DNA from: an uncultured Bacillota bacterium
GTDB lineage: Bacteria > Bacillota > Dehalobacteriia > UBA4068 > UBA4997
Reading direction: 5' to 3'
Assembly: GCA_948907985.1 (NCBI GenBank)
Contig: CAQWMM010000016.1
Coordinates: 1 to 40,892 of the forward strand
Length of the DNA stretch: 40,892 nucleotides
Of this stretch, positions 31,127 through 39,713 are shown piece after piece. Each line of letters begins with the position of its first letter. Position 1 is the first letter of the stretch. A program made the translations under genes and the position numbers. The notes beneath the pieces are model-generated. The model was given only the letters and a program-made list of their open reading frames with translations. It was not told the origin of the DNA and made no database searches.

Positions 31127-31513
31127 ATGGATAAACAAGTTAAAGATTTGCTGGCGCAGGCTCAAGCGGCGGCGCGAAGAGCTTATGCGCCGTATTCTGA
31201 TTTTCAGGTGGGCGCGGCTTTGCTGCTGGCTGACGGTTCGGTCAGCCTGGGCTGTAATGTGGAAAATGCTTCATATGGGGCGACTGTTTGCGCCGAGCGG
31301 GTAGCGGTTTTTGCTGCCTGCGCGGCCGGCAAAATCGGCCCGGAACAGCCGCCGCAAATGATGGCGGTAACGGCTTTGCCCTGCGCGCTTTGTTTGCAGG
31401 TTTTGGCCGAGTTCGCTTTGCCGGAATTGCCAATTTGGGTTTTGGGACAAGCCGTAGGGGAGCCAAGGCGCTTTACTTTGCAGGAGTTATTGCCACATTC
31501 TTTTAAATTATGA
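31127..31513 (+). CDS. cdd: Cytidine deaminase
   Basis: This 128-residue homotetrameric-type deaminase converts cytidine and deoxycytidine to the uridine forms. The zinc site is C55-A56-E57 (TVCAERVA) with the pair C86 and C89 in PCALCLQ, and substrate-contact NVENASYG lies upstream. The family consensus is PCGxCRQ. Here both the Gly and the Arg are replaced (PCALCLQ), which may change tetramer or metal tuning. The ATG follows AGAGGAG with normal spacing. Length and motifs match the short Cdd type. Confidence 0.92.
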   Translation: MDKQVKDLLAQAQAAARRAYAPYSDFQVGAALLLADGSVSLGCNVENASYGATVCAERVAVFAACAAGKIGPEQPPQMMAVTALPCALCLQVLAEFALPELPIWVLGQAVGEPRRFTLQELLPHSFKL

Positions 31514-31563
31514 ATTTAAATTATAAAATACAAATTTTGGGTAAAAAATTTTTGCTTTGCAGG

Positions 31564-31592
31564 TTGTTTATTGATTTAGTTTGTGGTAAAAT
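31564..31592 (+). promoter_or_regulatory. Candidate promoter of the surface-protein genes
   Basis: TTGTTT (31564-31569) and TAAAAT (31587-31592) are 17 bases apart, about 90 bases before the large exported protein gene at 31684. Each box departs from consensus, so this is moderate support. Confidence 0.5.
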
Positions 31593-31683
31593 GCAATATA
31601 GCAGGGTATAGTTGTTTTCAATTTGGATTTTATATAACGGCTGGCTCTGTCGGTTGTAAATTAAAAAGGAGGACGAAGATTTT

Positions 31684-33711
31684 ATGCTTGCAGATTTAAT
31701 TCAAAAAAAAGCGGTCTGGCTAGCAGTCCTGTGTTTAATTGCCGCCTCGGTTGTGTTTTATTTTTCCCTGGCGGGCAGCGCGGCGGCAGCCACTGCTTAT
31801 GAGTTGGAAAAAATTTATTTGTATGATTATTATGATACGGATGATACGGTTGTGATTTCCGGATCAAAAATTGATAGTTCCATGAGCCAGGTTGTGGATT
31901 GGGATACCGTGCGGATTAAGGCCAGCGTCAGCAACGGCTATTATGATATTGAGGGCGCCAATCTTGATGGTAAGTATTATGTGGTTAACCTTTCTAAGGG
32001 GTTTGCCGAACTGAAAATTAAGGTTCTGGATAAGGACGGCAACCTGCAAAATCACTACTATTTGCAGTTGCGCCGGAAATCGCAGGGTATTGATTCCGTA
32101 ACCTTTAGCGGCAAAAATTTTGAGTATACTTTTGATGCTTTGGTGTCAAATAATGTGCTTACGGTTCCATCCTGGGTTGACAGCTTAACTATGGAGGTCG
32201 ACGTAAGCTCCAAGGATTATGTTGTGCAGTATAACACTAAAACGTCGGATGATAATACCTGGGATATTGATTTGCCGGACGTTAAGTCCATGCCAGCATA
32301 TATAACGGTGGCAACTAAGGACAAACCGGAAAATTACAGCCAGTATAAGATTGAAATTAAACGGCTTTCGGACGATGAAAGCGCGCAGGGGGCTTTAAGC
32401 GCGCTTAAGGTGAACAGCGGCAACGACAGCTATTCGTTGTTCCCGTCGTTTGATCCGGAGATATATAACTATTATGTTATGCTGCCCAATAATGCGCGCA
32501 GCGTTTCTGTTACGCCAACCCTTGGCAACACAGGAACCACAATCAGTATTGATGGCGTGGTAGTGCCCAGCGGCAGACCAAGCGGCAACTATACGACCAG
32601 CACCAGCGGCAATCAGGTTATGGTGATGGTTACCGATTCTAATAATCAGGTTAGCGTTTATACCCTTAATTTGTTACGGACGCCTCGCCCGGATGGCTCG
32701 GATCCAGCGATAAGCAGTATGCGTATTAAACAGGGCACTTCCAAGAATGAAGCCACTATGCTGATGCAGGACACCATTCCGGTGTTTAGCCGTGATGTTT
32801 TCAAGTATGAATTGGTTATGGACGCAGCGTATAGTTTCTTTTCTTTCCGTCCGTCCTATGTGGATAGTAATTGCGCGGCTTTTTTGGTGGTAGGCAAGAA
32901 AATTATTCCGCTTTCAGAATCCAGTTATACTGATCCTGTCCAGCTAAGCATGGATGATGAAATTTATATCCGCGTCTTCAGCGCCGATTTCCGGCATTAT
33001 CAGGATTATAACATTAAAACAACAGCCAGAACATTGGATGATAATTATCTGCTGGATAATTTGGTGCTTAAGATTGATAATCTGCCGGCCAAGTTATCGC
33101 CGGAATTTACGCGCACTACTTATGATTATAAGGCCTCCGGAGATGATGATTCCAAATTTTATACAGTTACGGCCACCTCTTCCTCCAAGGAATCGACAAT
33201 TACGCTTAATAACAAAACCTTAACCAGCGGTGCGGAGTCCGAGCAGTTTGCGTTGGGTGATAACCTTACGGCGATTGAGGTTTCGGTTAAGGCTGAAAAT
33301 GGCGATACCGTAAAATATAAAATTTCGTTAGACCGCAAGGGGTTGGTAGCAGGCAAAGTCGTATTGCGCATTGGCCGCACCAGTTATGTGGTAAACGGAA
33401 CCAGCAAGCCTTTGACGGCTGCTCCCTATATTTCAGGCGGCCGTACCTTGGTCCCGGTGCGGGTGATCGCCGAGGCTTTGGGCGCTAATGTGAATTATAA
33501 CAGCGAACATAAACAGATTACAATTAAAAAGGGCGACGAGCGTTTTTATATGCAGGTGGGCAAAAATATCGAGGGCTTTGATTCTGCTCCGGAGATTGTG
33601 AACGGCACTACCTTTGTGCCAATTCGTTATGTTTCAGAAAAATTAAAATGTAAATGTGTGTTTAACTCCGCCAGCAAAGAGGTTATTATATCTTATGCTA
33701 TTGAGGAGTAG
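31684..33711 (+). CDS. Exported protein with cadherin-like beta-sandwich repeats and C-terminal copper-amine-oxidase N-like domain
   Basis: This 675-residue protein has a signal peptide at about residues 1-33 (membrane core WLAVLCLIAASVVFYFSLAG, AAA near the cleavage site). Residues 35-550 contain several beta-sandwich modules of the Cadherin-like type (ALSALKVNSG, FDPEIYNYYVMLP; again in LLDNLVLKIDN, FTRTTYDYKASGDD). Residues about 558-672 form a copper amine oxidase N-terminal-like domain (RTLVPVRVIAEALGANVNYN; TTFVPIRYVSEKLKCKC), used in Firmicutes as a cell-surface module rather than an oxidase. It probably sits in the envelope as a structural or adhesion protein. AAGGAGG precedes the ATG. 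The next gene, an SLH protein, is 30 bases downstream and likely cotranscribed. Confidence 0.85.
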   Translation: MLADLIQKKAVWLAVLCLIAASVVFYFSLAGSAAAATAYELEKIYLYDYYDTDDTVVISGSKIDSSMSQVVDWDTVRIKASVSNGYYDIEGANLDGKYYVVNLSKGFAELKIKVLDKDGNLQNHYYLQLRRKSQGIDSVTFSGKNFEYTFDALVSNNVLTVPSWVDSLTMEVDVSSKDYVVQYNTKTSDDNTWDIDLPDVKSMPAYITVATKDKPENYSQYKIEIKRLSDDESAQGALSALKVNSGNDSYSLFPSFDPEIYNYYVMLPNNARSVSVTPTLGNTGTTISIDGVVVPSGRPSGNYTTSTSGNQVMVMVTDSNNQVSVYTLNLLRTPRPDGSDPAISSMRIKQGTSKNEATMLMQDTIPVFSRDVFKYELVMDAAYSFFSFRPSYVDSNCAAFLVVGKKIIPLSESSYTDPVQLSMDDEIYIRVFSADFRHYQDYNIKTTARTLDDNYLLDNLVLKIDNLPAKLSPEFTRTTYDYKASGDDDSKFYTVTATSSSKESTITLNNKTLTSGAESEQFALGDNLTAIEVSVKAENGDTVKYKISLDRKGLVAGKVVLRIGRTSYVVNGTSKPLTAAPYISGGRTLVPVRVIAEALGANVNYNSEHKQITIKKGDERFYMQVGKNIEGFDSAPEIVNGTTFVPIRYVSEKLKCKCVFNSASKEVIISYAIEE

Positions 33712-33741
33712 TTGATAATATAAACAGGGGGAAAGTTTTTG

Positions 33742-36300
33742 ATGTTTAGATGGTGTAGGTTGTTTGGCTGGAGTTTGCTCTTGAGCCTGGTTTGGTGTAT
33801 GGCGGCGGCTCCGGCCTGGGCGCTTACTGCCGCCTATCCGCAGGTTTATGATATTGGCGCTGGCCTGAAATACTATGACGTGGCCGGTGAAAATGAGCTT
33901 GGTCTTCAGAAACAGCATTATATTGAATATATGCCTAACGAGGATGTGCAGCCCGTTGTGGCTTATGGACGGGGTTTTTATGGTAAATCAACCATTAATC
34001 ATGTGGCAGAATGTTTGCAGACAGATCTGGCCGCTGATCCATTGGCTGGTTTTAATGCCGATTTCTTTAATATCAATACCGGCGTACCTATTGGCATTGT
34101 AATTAAAGATGGTACAATGATTTCCTCGGCGGGAGGGGCTTATGCCGTTGGCTTTAAGGCCGACGGCACAGCTGTTTTTGGCAGGCCGCAGTTAACAATG
34201 ATGTTGCAGGGCGCCGGGCATAGTGTGCAGGTGGAAAATTTTAACAAAACCCGGTCGTCATATACGGTAAACCTTTATGATCATAATTGGGGAGAGCAAA
34301 CTCGGATAGACAGCCTTGGCACTAACGTTCTGCTGGAAAAACTGGACGCTGACGAGCCTTATCTGGGTTGTTCGATACGTCTGCGGGTGGTGGATATCTG
34401 CGAAACTGCTGAATCTACGCCGCTGGCTGCTAACCAGATGTTGTTAACCATTGCGGCAACCGGGGACGCTACCAAGGTGGCGGTGTTTTCTGTGGGTGAT
34501 GAACTGACGCTGACAATAAGCGTTGATGATCCAAGTTGGCAGGAAGTCGTTTATGCGGTAGGCGGCAAATCGCTGCTGCTGAACGGCATCCCGGCTGTTG
34601 ACGATACGCCAGTCGGTACATCTGCCCGAACGGCAATCGGCTTTAAACCGGACGGCAGCATGATTTTTTTTGAAAATGACGGCCGGCAGTCTGGGTACAG
34701 CGTTGGCCTAACTCCCGAGGTTTTAGCCCAAGAAATGGCCGCCTTGGGTGTACAGAATGCTATAAATCTGGATGGCGGTGGATCATCTGCTATTTCGGTA
34801 TGTTTGCACGGCCAGCCTTTGGCCGTTGTAAATTCGCCGTCCGATGGACGGCTGCGGCCATGCGCCAATTATATCTTTTTGCTTAATCAGGCCAAAGCGG
34901 ACAGCACGCCTGCTTATCTGCAAATTAAACCGGGTATGCGTTATGTGTTGGCCGGGGCGGATGTGCCGCTGGAAGTTACAGTTTTGGACAGGGCTATGCG
35001 GGTTGTTGCTGCTGGGCAACCGGTTGAATGGCAGGTTGCTAATGCTATGGGTACGGTTCAGGACAACCTGTTCACTGCCGGTGATAAGGCCGGGGCTGTT
35101 TTGCTTAATGCCAGCCTGCAAGATATTACTGGCAGCCAATATTTGTATATCTTATCCGGTTTAAGCGAATTACAGGTCTATCGCGGTGAAGAGGCAGTTA
35201 AACAGCTTTTGGTTTTGCCGGGAGAGAAAATGGACTTGAACGTCAGTGGTCTTTATAAAGGTGAACCGGTGGCGATTAATGACGAAAACGTTACCTGGCA
35301 GCTTGTCGGCGATATTGGCACTGTTGATCCGCAAGGTTTGTATCATGCCGGCGGCCAGGATGAGAGCGGGCAGCTTATTGTAAGCAGCGGTTCGGCACAG
35401 GCCGTGGTGCAGGTTGCGCAACTAACCCAGGGAGCCGGACCAAATATTGTGGCGGTAACCCTGCCCACCAGTGTGGCAAGCGGCGAAAGCGCACATGTAA
35501 GTTTTCGCGTGGTAGCGGGGCTGGGAGCCTACTTCCCGGCCAAGGAACAAATTCGCCTGAATTTGGATGGCGGCCAGCTTGATTTTGAATATGACGCTGC
35601 AACTGGTATTCTGCATACAGAGATTAGCGGCCTGGCAGACGGCCTGCATCGTCTTACTGTGGTTGCGGAGGATAACGATGGGGTGTTGGCGCGCAAATCT
35701 ATAACCATTACGGTTGGAGAGGCAGCGGTTGGAGAAAACACCGCCTATGCCGATGTGCCAGGCAAACATTGGGCTGCCGCTTATATAACCTATCTAAGCG
35801 AGCGCGGTTTGATGCAGGGAGAAACCAACAAACTTGGTGAGCAGCTGTTTAATCCAGCCAGAAATCTAACCAGAGGCGAATTTGCTGTGATCATTGCCAG
35901 ATATTTGCAGCTGGATGTTTCTAACGACAGTTTTGACGTTGGCGCATTACCTTTTAAGGATGCTGAAGATATTCCGGCCTGGGCCAGGGGAGCGGTTTAT
36001 GCTGTTTATAACCAGGGCATGATGGCCGGACAGGACGTGAAAGGCAATCTATATTTCTATCCGCGCAACAATATTAGCAGGCAGGAGGCCATGGCAGTTA
36101 TTAGCCGTATTTTAACTAATAAATATCCGTTGGAAGAGCAGGAATTTACTGACGCCGCCGAAATCAGCGTTTGGGCTAAAGAATCGGTGGATCGTCTGGT
36201 AACCCTGGGCCTGGTTGGCGGTTATGACGACGGCACAATTAAACCTCTGGCTAATATCACACGCGCAGAAATAGCTAAAATTCTCTTTAGTTTGTACTAA
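33742..36300 (+). CDS. Exported phosphodiester glycosidase-domain protein with three C-terminal SLH domains
   Basis: This protein has 852 residues from ATG 33742 (a TTG at 33739 is ignored), with AGGGGGAAAG upstream. A signal peptide of about 28 residues ends AAAPAWA. Residues about 90-385 match the NAGPA (phosphodiester glycosidase) domain, with FNADFFNINTGVPIG and the conserved AINLDGGGSSAI at about 338-350. Ig-like beta modules lie at about 400-660. Three SLH modules follow: YADVPGKHWAAAYITYLSER (about 667), PFKDAEDIPAWARGAVYAVY (about 733) and FTDAAEISVWAKESVDRLV (about 800). SLH domains bind cell-wall polymers, so it is attached to the peptidoglycan. It may remodel a surface glycan, but no substrate is known. 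Confidence 0.88.
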   Translation: MFRWCRLFGWSLLLSLVWCMAAAPAWALTAAYPQVYDIGAGLKYYDVAGENELGLQKQHYIEYMPNEDVQPVVAYGRGFYGKSTINHVAECLQTDLAADPLAGFNADFFNINTGVPIGIVIKDGTMISSAGGAYAVGFKADGTAVFGRPQLTMMLQGAGHSVQVENFNKTRSSYTVNLYDHNWGEQTRIDSLGTNVLLEKLDADEPYLGCSIRLRVVDICETAESTPLAANQMLLTIAATGDATKVAVFSVGDELTLTISVDDPSWQEVVYAVGGKSLLLNGIPAVDDTPVGTSARTAIGFKPDGSMIFFENDGRQSGYSVGLTPEVLAQEMAALGVQNAINLDGGGSSAISVCLHGQPLAVVNSPSDGRLRPCANYIFLLNQAKADSTPAYLQIKPGMRYVLAGADVPLEVTVLDRAMRVVAAGQPVEWQVANAMGTVQDNLFTAGDKAGAVLLNASLQDITGSQYLYILSGLSELQVYRGEEAVKQLLVLPGEKMDLNVSGLYKGEPVAINDENVTWQLVGDIGTVDPQGLYHAGGQDESGQLIVSSGSAQAVVQVAQLTQGAGPNIVAVTLPTSVASGESAHVSFRVVAGLGAYFPAKEQIRLNLDGGQLDFEYDAATGILHTEISGLADGLHRLTVVAEDNDGVLARKSITITVGEAAVGENTAYADVPGKHWAAAYITYLSERGLMQGETNKLGEQLFNPARNLTRGEFAVIIARYLQLDVSNDSFDVGALPFKDAEDIPAWARGAVYAVYNQGMMAGQDVKGNLYFYPRNNISRQEAMAVISRILTNKYPLEEQEFTDAAEISVWAKESVDRLVTLGLVGGYDDGTIKPLANITRAEIAKILFSLY

Positions 36301-36338
36301 TTAATATAAATAAACACTATTTATGAACAAAAAACTGG

Positions 36339-36393
36339 GCAGCAGCATAATACAGCATAAAGGATTGGGGGGCTGCTTATGCTGCTGCTTTTT
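36339..36393 (+). promoter_or_regulatory. Long hairpin covering the start codon of the gene at 36379 (terminator-like, with competing arms)
   Basis: GCAGCAGCATAA (36339-36350) pairs perfectly over 12 bp with TTATGCTGCTGC (36377-36388), which contains the ATG 36379. Five T residues follow (36389-36393), so it also resembles an intrinsic terminator for the SLH gene. A second 5' arm CAGCATAA (36353-36360) pairs over 8 bp with 36377-36384 and competes with the first. The G-run Shine-Dalgarno (36367-36372) lies in the loop. Confidence 0.72.
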
Positions 36394-36783
36394 ATTCTGG
36401 GTATTCTTTTGATTGTGCTTTGCACCGTTAAAGTTTTGCGCCGGCATAGTCGCCAGCAATATGCTGTTTTGCTGGTGGCCTGCGAATGGCCGGCCGAGCG
36501 TCTGGAACAGGCTCTGTTTGTTTTTGCAGAACGCTGCGCCGGTGATTTTCGGCATTGGTATGTATATCTTGCTTTGGGCAGCCAGGCCAAATCGGGAATG
36601 ACAAGCTGGCAAATTGCCAGTATACTGGCTGAACGCTGGGGATTTTCTTTACTAAGCGCCGGCGAGTGCCGCAGATTGAAAAAAAGTAATAATTGTCAGT
36701 ATTATTTTTTGAGTGCGGCAGGCGAATTATATCATTATCAGTCTGAATCAGAAAAAGGCTGGCAGCTTTTGTTTGTGCTTTGA
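36379..36783 (+). CDS. Small membrane-anchored protein of unknown function
   Basis: This 134-residue protein has one N-terminal membrane segment (about residues 2-20, LLFILGILLIVLCTV) followed by a basic VLRRHSR stop-transfer. The rest is probably cytoplasmic, with several Trp, Cys and Tyr residues (VACEWPAERLEQALFVFAER, DFRHWYVYLALGS). I do not recognise the family. GGGGGG at 36367-36372 precedes the ATG by six bases. The start lies inside the hairpin described at 36339-36393, so initiation may be controlled. It sits between the SLH protein gene and comF. Confidence 0.68.
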   Translation: MLLLFILGILLIVLCTVKVLRRHSRQQYAVLLVACEWPAERLEQALFVFAERCAGDFRHWYVYLALGSQAKSGMTSWQIASILAERWGFSLLSAGECRRLKKSNNCQYYFLSAAGELYHYQSESEKGWQLLFVL

Positions 36784-36802
36784 TATTTGAGGAGGCATTT
36801 TT

Positions 36803-37579
36803 CTGCGCATTAAAGAAGTTTTATGGGATATAAGATATGATTTTTTGGACAGTATTTTGCCGTTAAATCAATGCCTGCTGTGTGATGGTATAATTTCTGC
36901 TTTCGATTTATTAGCAGAGGAAGTGTTTTGTCAAAATTGCCGCGAAAAACTGGCAGAATATCACTGCTGCCCAAACTGCGCCGTTTTTTTGCCGGAAAAT
37001 GCTGATTATGCCTTGCTGGCCCGACATGATATGCTATGCCATATGCCAGCCAAGTTTGGCGTACAGGCTTTAGTGGCAATGGCTCCTTATTATGATAAAA
37101 TGCGTCAAAATATTTTGCAGCTAAAATATCATAAACGGCGGCGTTTCGCTCGACCAATGGGTAAAGAAATGGCTAAGGCTTGGCGGAAAACAAACTGGCC
37201 CGCTGATCTTATTATACCCATACCGCTGCATGCTGCTAAGCTGAAGCAAAGAGGGTATAATCAGTGCGATTTGCTGGCGCGAGCTTGCGGTCGGGAATTG
37301 GCTGTTCCGGTTATGTATGACGTGCTGCAAAGGGGCCGCGAAACTGCTGTGCAGAATAATTTAAGCGCAGCAGAACGGCAGAAAAATGTGGCCGGCGCTT
37401 TTATCTGCACGCCTGAGGCTCAGCAGTTAACTGGCAAGAATATAATTTTATTGGACGATATTATTACCACAGGCTCAACCATGTTTGCCTGTGCGGCAGC
37501 CCTGCTGCCTTTTAAGCCGGCGGCAATCTATGGTTTGGCAGCCGCTGGCAAGCTGATAGACAATATTGCAGATAGCTAA
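36803..37579 (+). CDS. comF: ComF family protein (phosphoribosyltransferase domain), probable CTG start
   Basis: The protein has about 258 residues if it starts at CTG 36803, which is seven bases after a perfect GAGGAGG (36789-36795). The next in-frame start codon, TTG 36845, has no ribosome site, and no ATG exists in frame near the expected N-terminus. The N-terminal zinc knuckle is CLLCDG, then FCQNC and CCPNC. The phosphoribosyltransferase motif is ILLDDIITTGSTM (near the C-terminus), with the PIPLHAAKLKQRGYNQCDLL segment before it. ComF proteins are linked to DNA uptake during competence and to DNA repair in some bacteria. The role here is inferred from family only. A terminator follows. 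Confidence 0.88.
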   Translation: MRIKEVLWDIRYDFLDSILPLNQCLLCDGIISAFDLLAEEVFCQNCREKLAEYHCCPNCAVFLPENADYALLARHDMLCHMPAKFGVQALVAMAPYYDKMRQNILQLKYHKRRRFARPMGKEMAKAWRKTNWPADLIIPIPLHAAKLKQRGYNQCDLLARACGRELAVPVMYDVLQRGRETAVQNNLSAAERQKNVAGAFICTPEAQQLTGKNIILLDDIITTGSTMFACAAALLPFKPAAIYGLAAAGKLIDNIADS

Positions 37580-37580
37580 T

Positions 37581-37622
37581 AAAAAAGACAGCAGCTAATT
37601 GCTTTTAGCCGCCGTCTTTTTT
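37581..37622 (+). terminator. Terminator after comF
   Basis: AAAAAAGAC (37581-37589) pairs with GTCTTTTTT (37614-37622), continued inward by seven more pairs with two mismatches. The T-run at the 3' arm and the A-run at the 5' arm make it usable from both strands. Confidence 0.85.
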
Positions 37623-37630
37623 ATTTAAGC

Positions 37631-37679
37631 AAAAAACAATGCGCCGCCGTTCTGACTGAAAGGAATTTAAAACGGCGGC
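37631..37679 (-). terminator. Terminator of putP (minus strand)
   Basis: The arms 37643-37651 and 37671-37679 form nine GC-rich pairs with a 19-base loop. Reading on the minus strand, the stem is followed by GCGCATTG and six T residues (37636-37631 on the plus strand are A). It lies between convergent comF and putP. Confidence 0.75.
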
Positions 37680-37710
37680 TTTTGTTCATTATATAATTAC
37701 ACCTTGGGAT

Positions 37711-39177
37711 TTACAGGTTTTTAACTGCGTTATCAAATATTTTTTCGGCCTCCTGATCAGGCATCAGCAGGCTGACCAGAATAATTGTCAAAGAGGAGAA
37801 AATAAAGCCGGGCAGCAGAGCATAAATGCCGGTGTTAGCGCCAAAGATCAGCCAAAGAATAACTGTGCCGCCGCCGACAATAATACCGCTGACCGCACCC
37901 TTAAAGCTGGTTTTGCGCCAGAACAGCGAAAACAGCATAACGGCGGAGAACGCGCCGCCCAAGCCGGCCCAACCGTTAGAAACCAAATTCATAACGCTGT
38001 TGTTGGGGTCCAGAGCAATTAAAAGGGCCAGCAGCGCAATGGCTAAAACGGATATGTGGCTGATGCGCAGCAGGGCTTTTTCGGAAACATTCTTTTTGAA
38101 GCTTTTAACCAAATCGTTAGAGATTGACGATGCGCTGACCAGCAGCTGGCTGTCGGCGGTAGACATGGTGGCTGATAAGACGGCGGCCAGCAAAAAGCCG
38201 GCGATTGCCGAGGGGAAAATATAATCAATAACTACCAAGAATATAGATTCGGCGTCAGCGTCAGAAAAGGCAAGACCATATTTGTTAACAAAGGCATGAC
38301 CCAAAATGCCAATCATAATAGCGGCGGTTAAGGTTACAGCTACCCAGATTGTAGCAATAATGCGGGATTGTTTAAGTTCTTTGGGATCTTTAATAGCCAT
38401 AAAGCGCACAACAATATGCGGCATACCGAAATATCCCAAGCCCCAGGCCAGGTTGGAGATGATCGACTTGAAATTAAAGCCGGTTTCCTGACCGCTGAAC
38501 TTCAGATAAGCCGGGCCGCCGTCGGCCAGCAGCGATGAGATCTCACTCCAATTTCCCAACAAAAAAAACATGGTTACTGGCACAATCAGCAGGGCCAAAA
38601 ACATTAGCGAGCCTTGAATAAAGTCTGTCCAGCAAACGGCAAAAAAACCGCCAATCAGAGTATAAAGCATAATAATTGCCCAGCCCACAAGCAGCGCCTG
38701 GAGATAGGTGAAATTAAAAACTGTCGAGAATAACTTGGCCCCGGCAACAATGGCCGATGCAGTATATAATAGAAAGAAAATTGTAATGAAAACGGCTGTA
38801 ACAGTTTTTAATATGTTCTTTTTATCATTAAAACGGTTGCTTAAATATTCTGGCATGGTCAGAGCGTTATCCATTGACTCGGAAAAAACGCGCAGACGAT
38901 AGGCCAGGAAACGCCAATTTAAATAAGTCCCAATACCAAGACCAATAGCAATCCAGGCCTCACATAAACCGCTCAAATACAATGCGCCCGGAAGCCCCAT
39001 AAGCAGCCAACCGCTCATATCCGAGGCCTGGGCGGATAGGGCTGTTGTCCATTTGCCCAGCCCACGCCCGCCGAGAATATATTCTGAGAACGTGGAAGAG
39101 CGTGTGTAGGAATATATGCCTATTGCTAACAGCAGGGCCAGATAAATCACAAAGCAGCTTAGAACAATAAAATCCAT
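37711..39177 (-). CDS. putP: Sodium/proline symporter (solute:sodium symporter family)
   Basis: This 488-residue membrane protein has about 13 hydrophobic helices. It shows the PutP-type features YILGGRGLGKWTTALSAQAS, DMSGWLLMGLPGALYLSGL and AVLSATMSTADSQLLVSASS, the last being the conserved Na+-site helix with STADSQ. It co-transports proline (or a related substrate) with Na+. Start ATG 39177, with GGAGG just upstream on the minus strand. It has its own promoter and terminator, facing away from mutA. Proline specificity is inferred, since SSS relatives take other solutes. Confidence 0.92.
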   Translation of the reverse strand: MDFIVLSCFVIYLALLLAIGIYSYTRSSTFSEYILGGRGLGKWTTALSAQASDMSGWLLMGLPGALYLSGLCEAWIAIGLGIGTYLNWRFLAYRLRVFSESMDNALTMPEYLSNRFNDKKNILKTVTAVFITIFFLLYTASAIVAGAKLFSTVFNFTYLQALLVGWAIIMLYTLIGGFFAVCWTDFIQGSLMFLALLIVPVTMFFLLGNWSEISSLLADGGPAYLKFSGQETGFNFKSIISNLAWGLGYFGMPHIVVRFMAIKDPKELKQSRIIATIWVAVTLTAAIMIGILGHAFVNKYGLAFSDADAESIFLVVIDYIFPSAIAGFLLAAVLSATMSTADSQLLVSASSISNDLVKSFKKNVSEKALLRISHISVLAIALLALLIALDPNNSVMNLVSNGWAGLGGAFSAVMLFSLFWRKTSFKGAVSGIIVGGGTVILWLIFGANTGIYALLPGFIFSSLTIILVSLLMPDQEAEKIFDNAVKNL

Positions 39178-39215
39178 AAAAACGCCTCCAATAATAATAA
39201 CTTAGTATAAATGGT

Positions 39216-39244
39216 ATTATATATTATTAATGCGTTTTTTGCAA
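39216..39244 (-). promoter_or_regulatory. Promoter of putP
   Basis: On the minus strand TTGCAA (39244-39239) is 17 bases before TATAAT (39221-39216), about 40 bases before the start codon. Confidence 0.72.
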
Positions 39245-39604
39245 TGTAAAAATCTGATTTTTGCATAAAAAGCCAAAAAAATATTGTATACAAAAAAAAT
39301 ATATATTTTAGTAAAATTGGCAGGAAAAGTTATATTTGATGAAGAATAATATCAGCAAAAATAAACCAGAAAAAAAGCCAAAAAATTTTGATTTTTTACT
39401 GGACTATTTTACCTGTTTATACTATAATAAATATAAGATATTTTGGAAGAAATAAGCAGTTTGCGGCAGAAAATCATAAAAAAGATTTTCAGTTGGTAAA
39501 GTTGATTTTGTAATAAAAAAACAGAAAAAAATTTTTTTAGGTTTTTTACAAGAAAAACCGTATAAACAAAGCTTTTTTTTCAAATTATCAATGTTAGGCA
39601 TTTA
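39245..39604. other. AT-rich intergenic stretch between putP and the mutA promoter
   Basis: About 360 bases are extremely AT-rich, with repeated A- and T-tracts. No established gene is seen. They contain a small palindrome (AAAAAT/ATTTTT near 39248-39262), an AT-rich hairpin (39540-39546 with 39553-39559) and a 38-codon ORF (39339-39455) whose status is doubtful. Confidence 0.6.
39339..39455 (+). CDS. Doubtful 38-residue ORF
   Basis: The ORF runs from ATG 39339 to TAA 39453-39455, with AGGAAAAG upstream at 39322-39329. It begins with a Lys/Asn-rich stretch (MKNNISKNKPEKKPKN) followed by aromatic and hydrophobic residues (FDFLLDYFTCLYYNKYKIFW). The region is so AT-rich that a chance ORF of this size is quite possible. 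No family is recognised. Confidence 0.25.
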   Translation: MKNNISKNKPEKKPKNFDFLLDYFTCLYYNKYKIFWKK

Positions 39605-39633
39605 TTGACAATTACCTTGGTTTGTTATATAAT
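39605..39633 (+). promoter_or_regulatory. Consensus promoter of mutA
   Basis: A perfect TTGACA (39605-39610) and a perfect TATAAT (39628-39633) stand 17 bases apart, the ideal spacing. Transcription would begin near 39640, leaving a leader of nearly 300 bases before mutA. Confidence 0.8.
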
Positions 39634-39713
39634 TAAATAGGGCGATAATGTTTTTTTAAGTTATTGCATACCCAAATTGATTACAATCTGTGTGGTAGCA
39701 AGTTCTGGGGCAG

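Noticed and set aside
39300..39604. AT-rich tracts as an origin or CRISPR-like array
   Set aside because: No regularly spaced repeats, DnaA-box clusters or spacer pattern were found. The A/T tracts are simply irregular.
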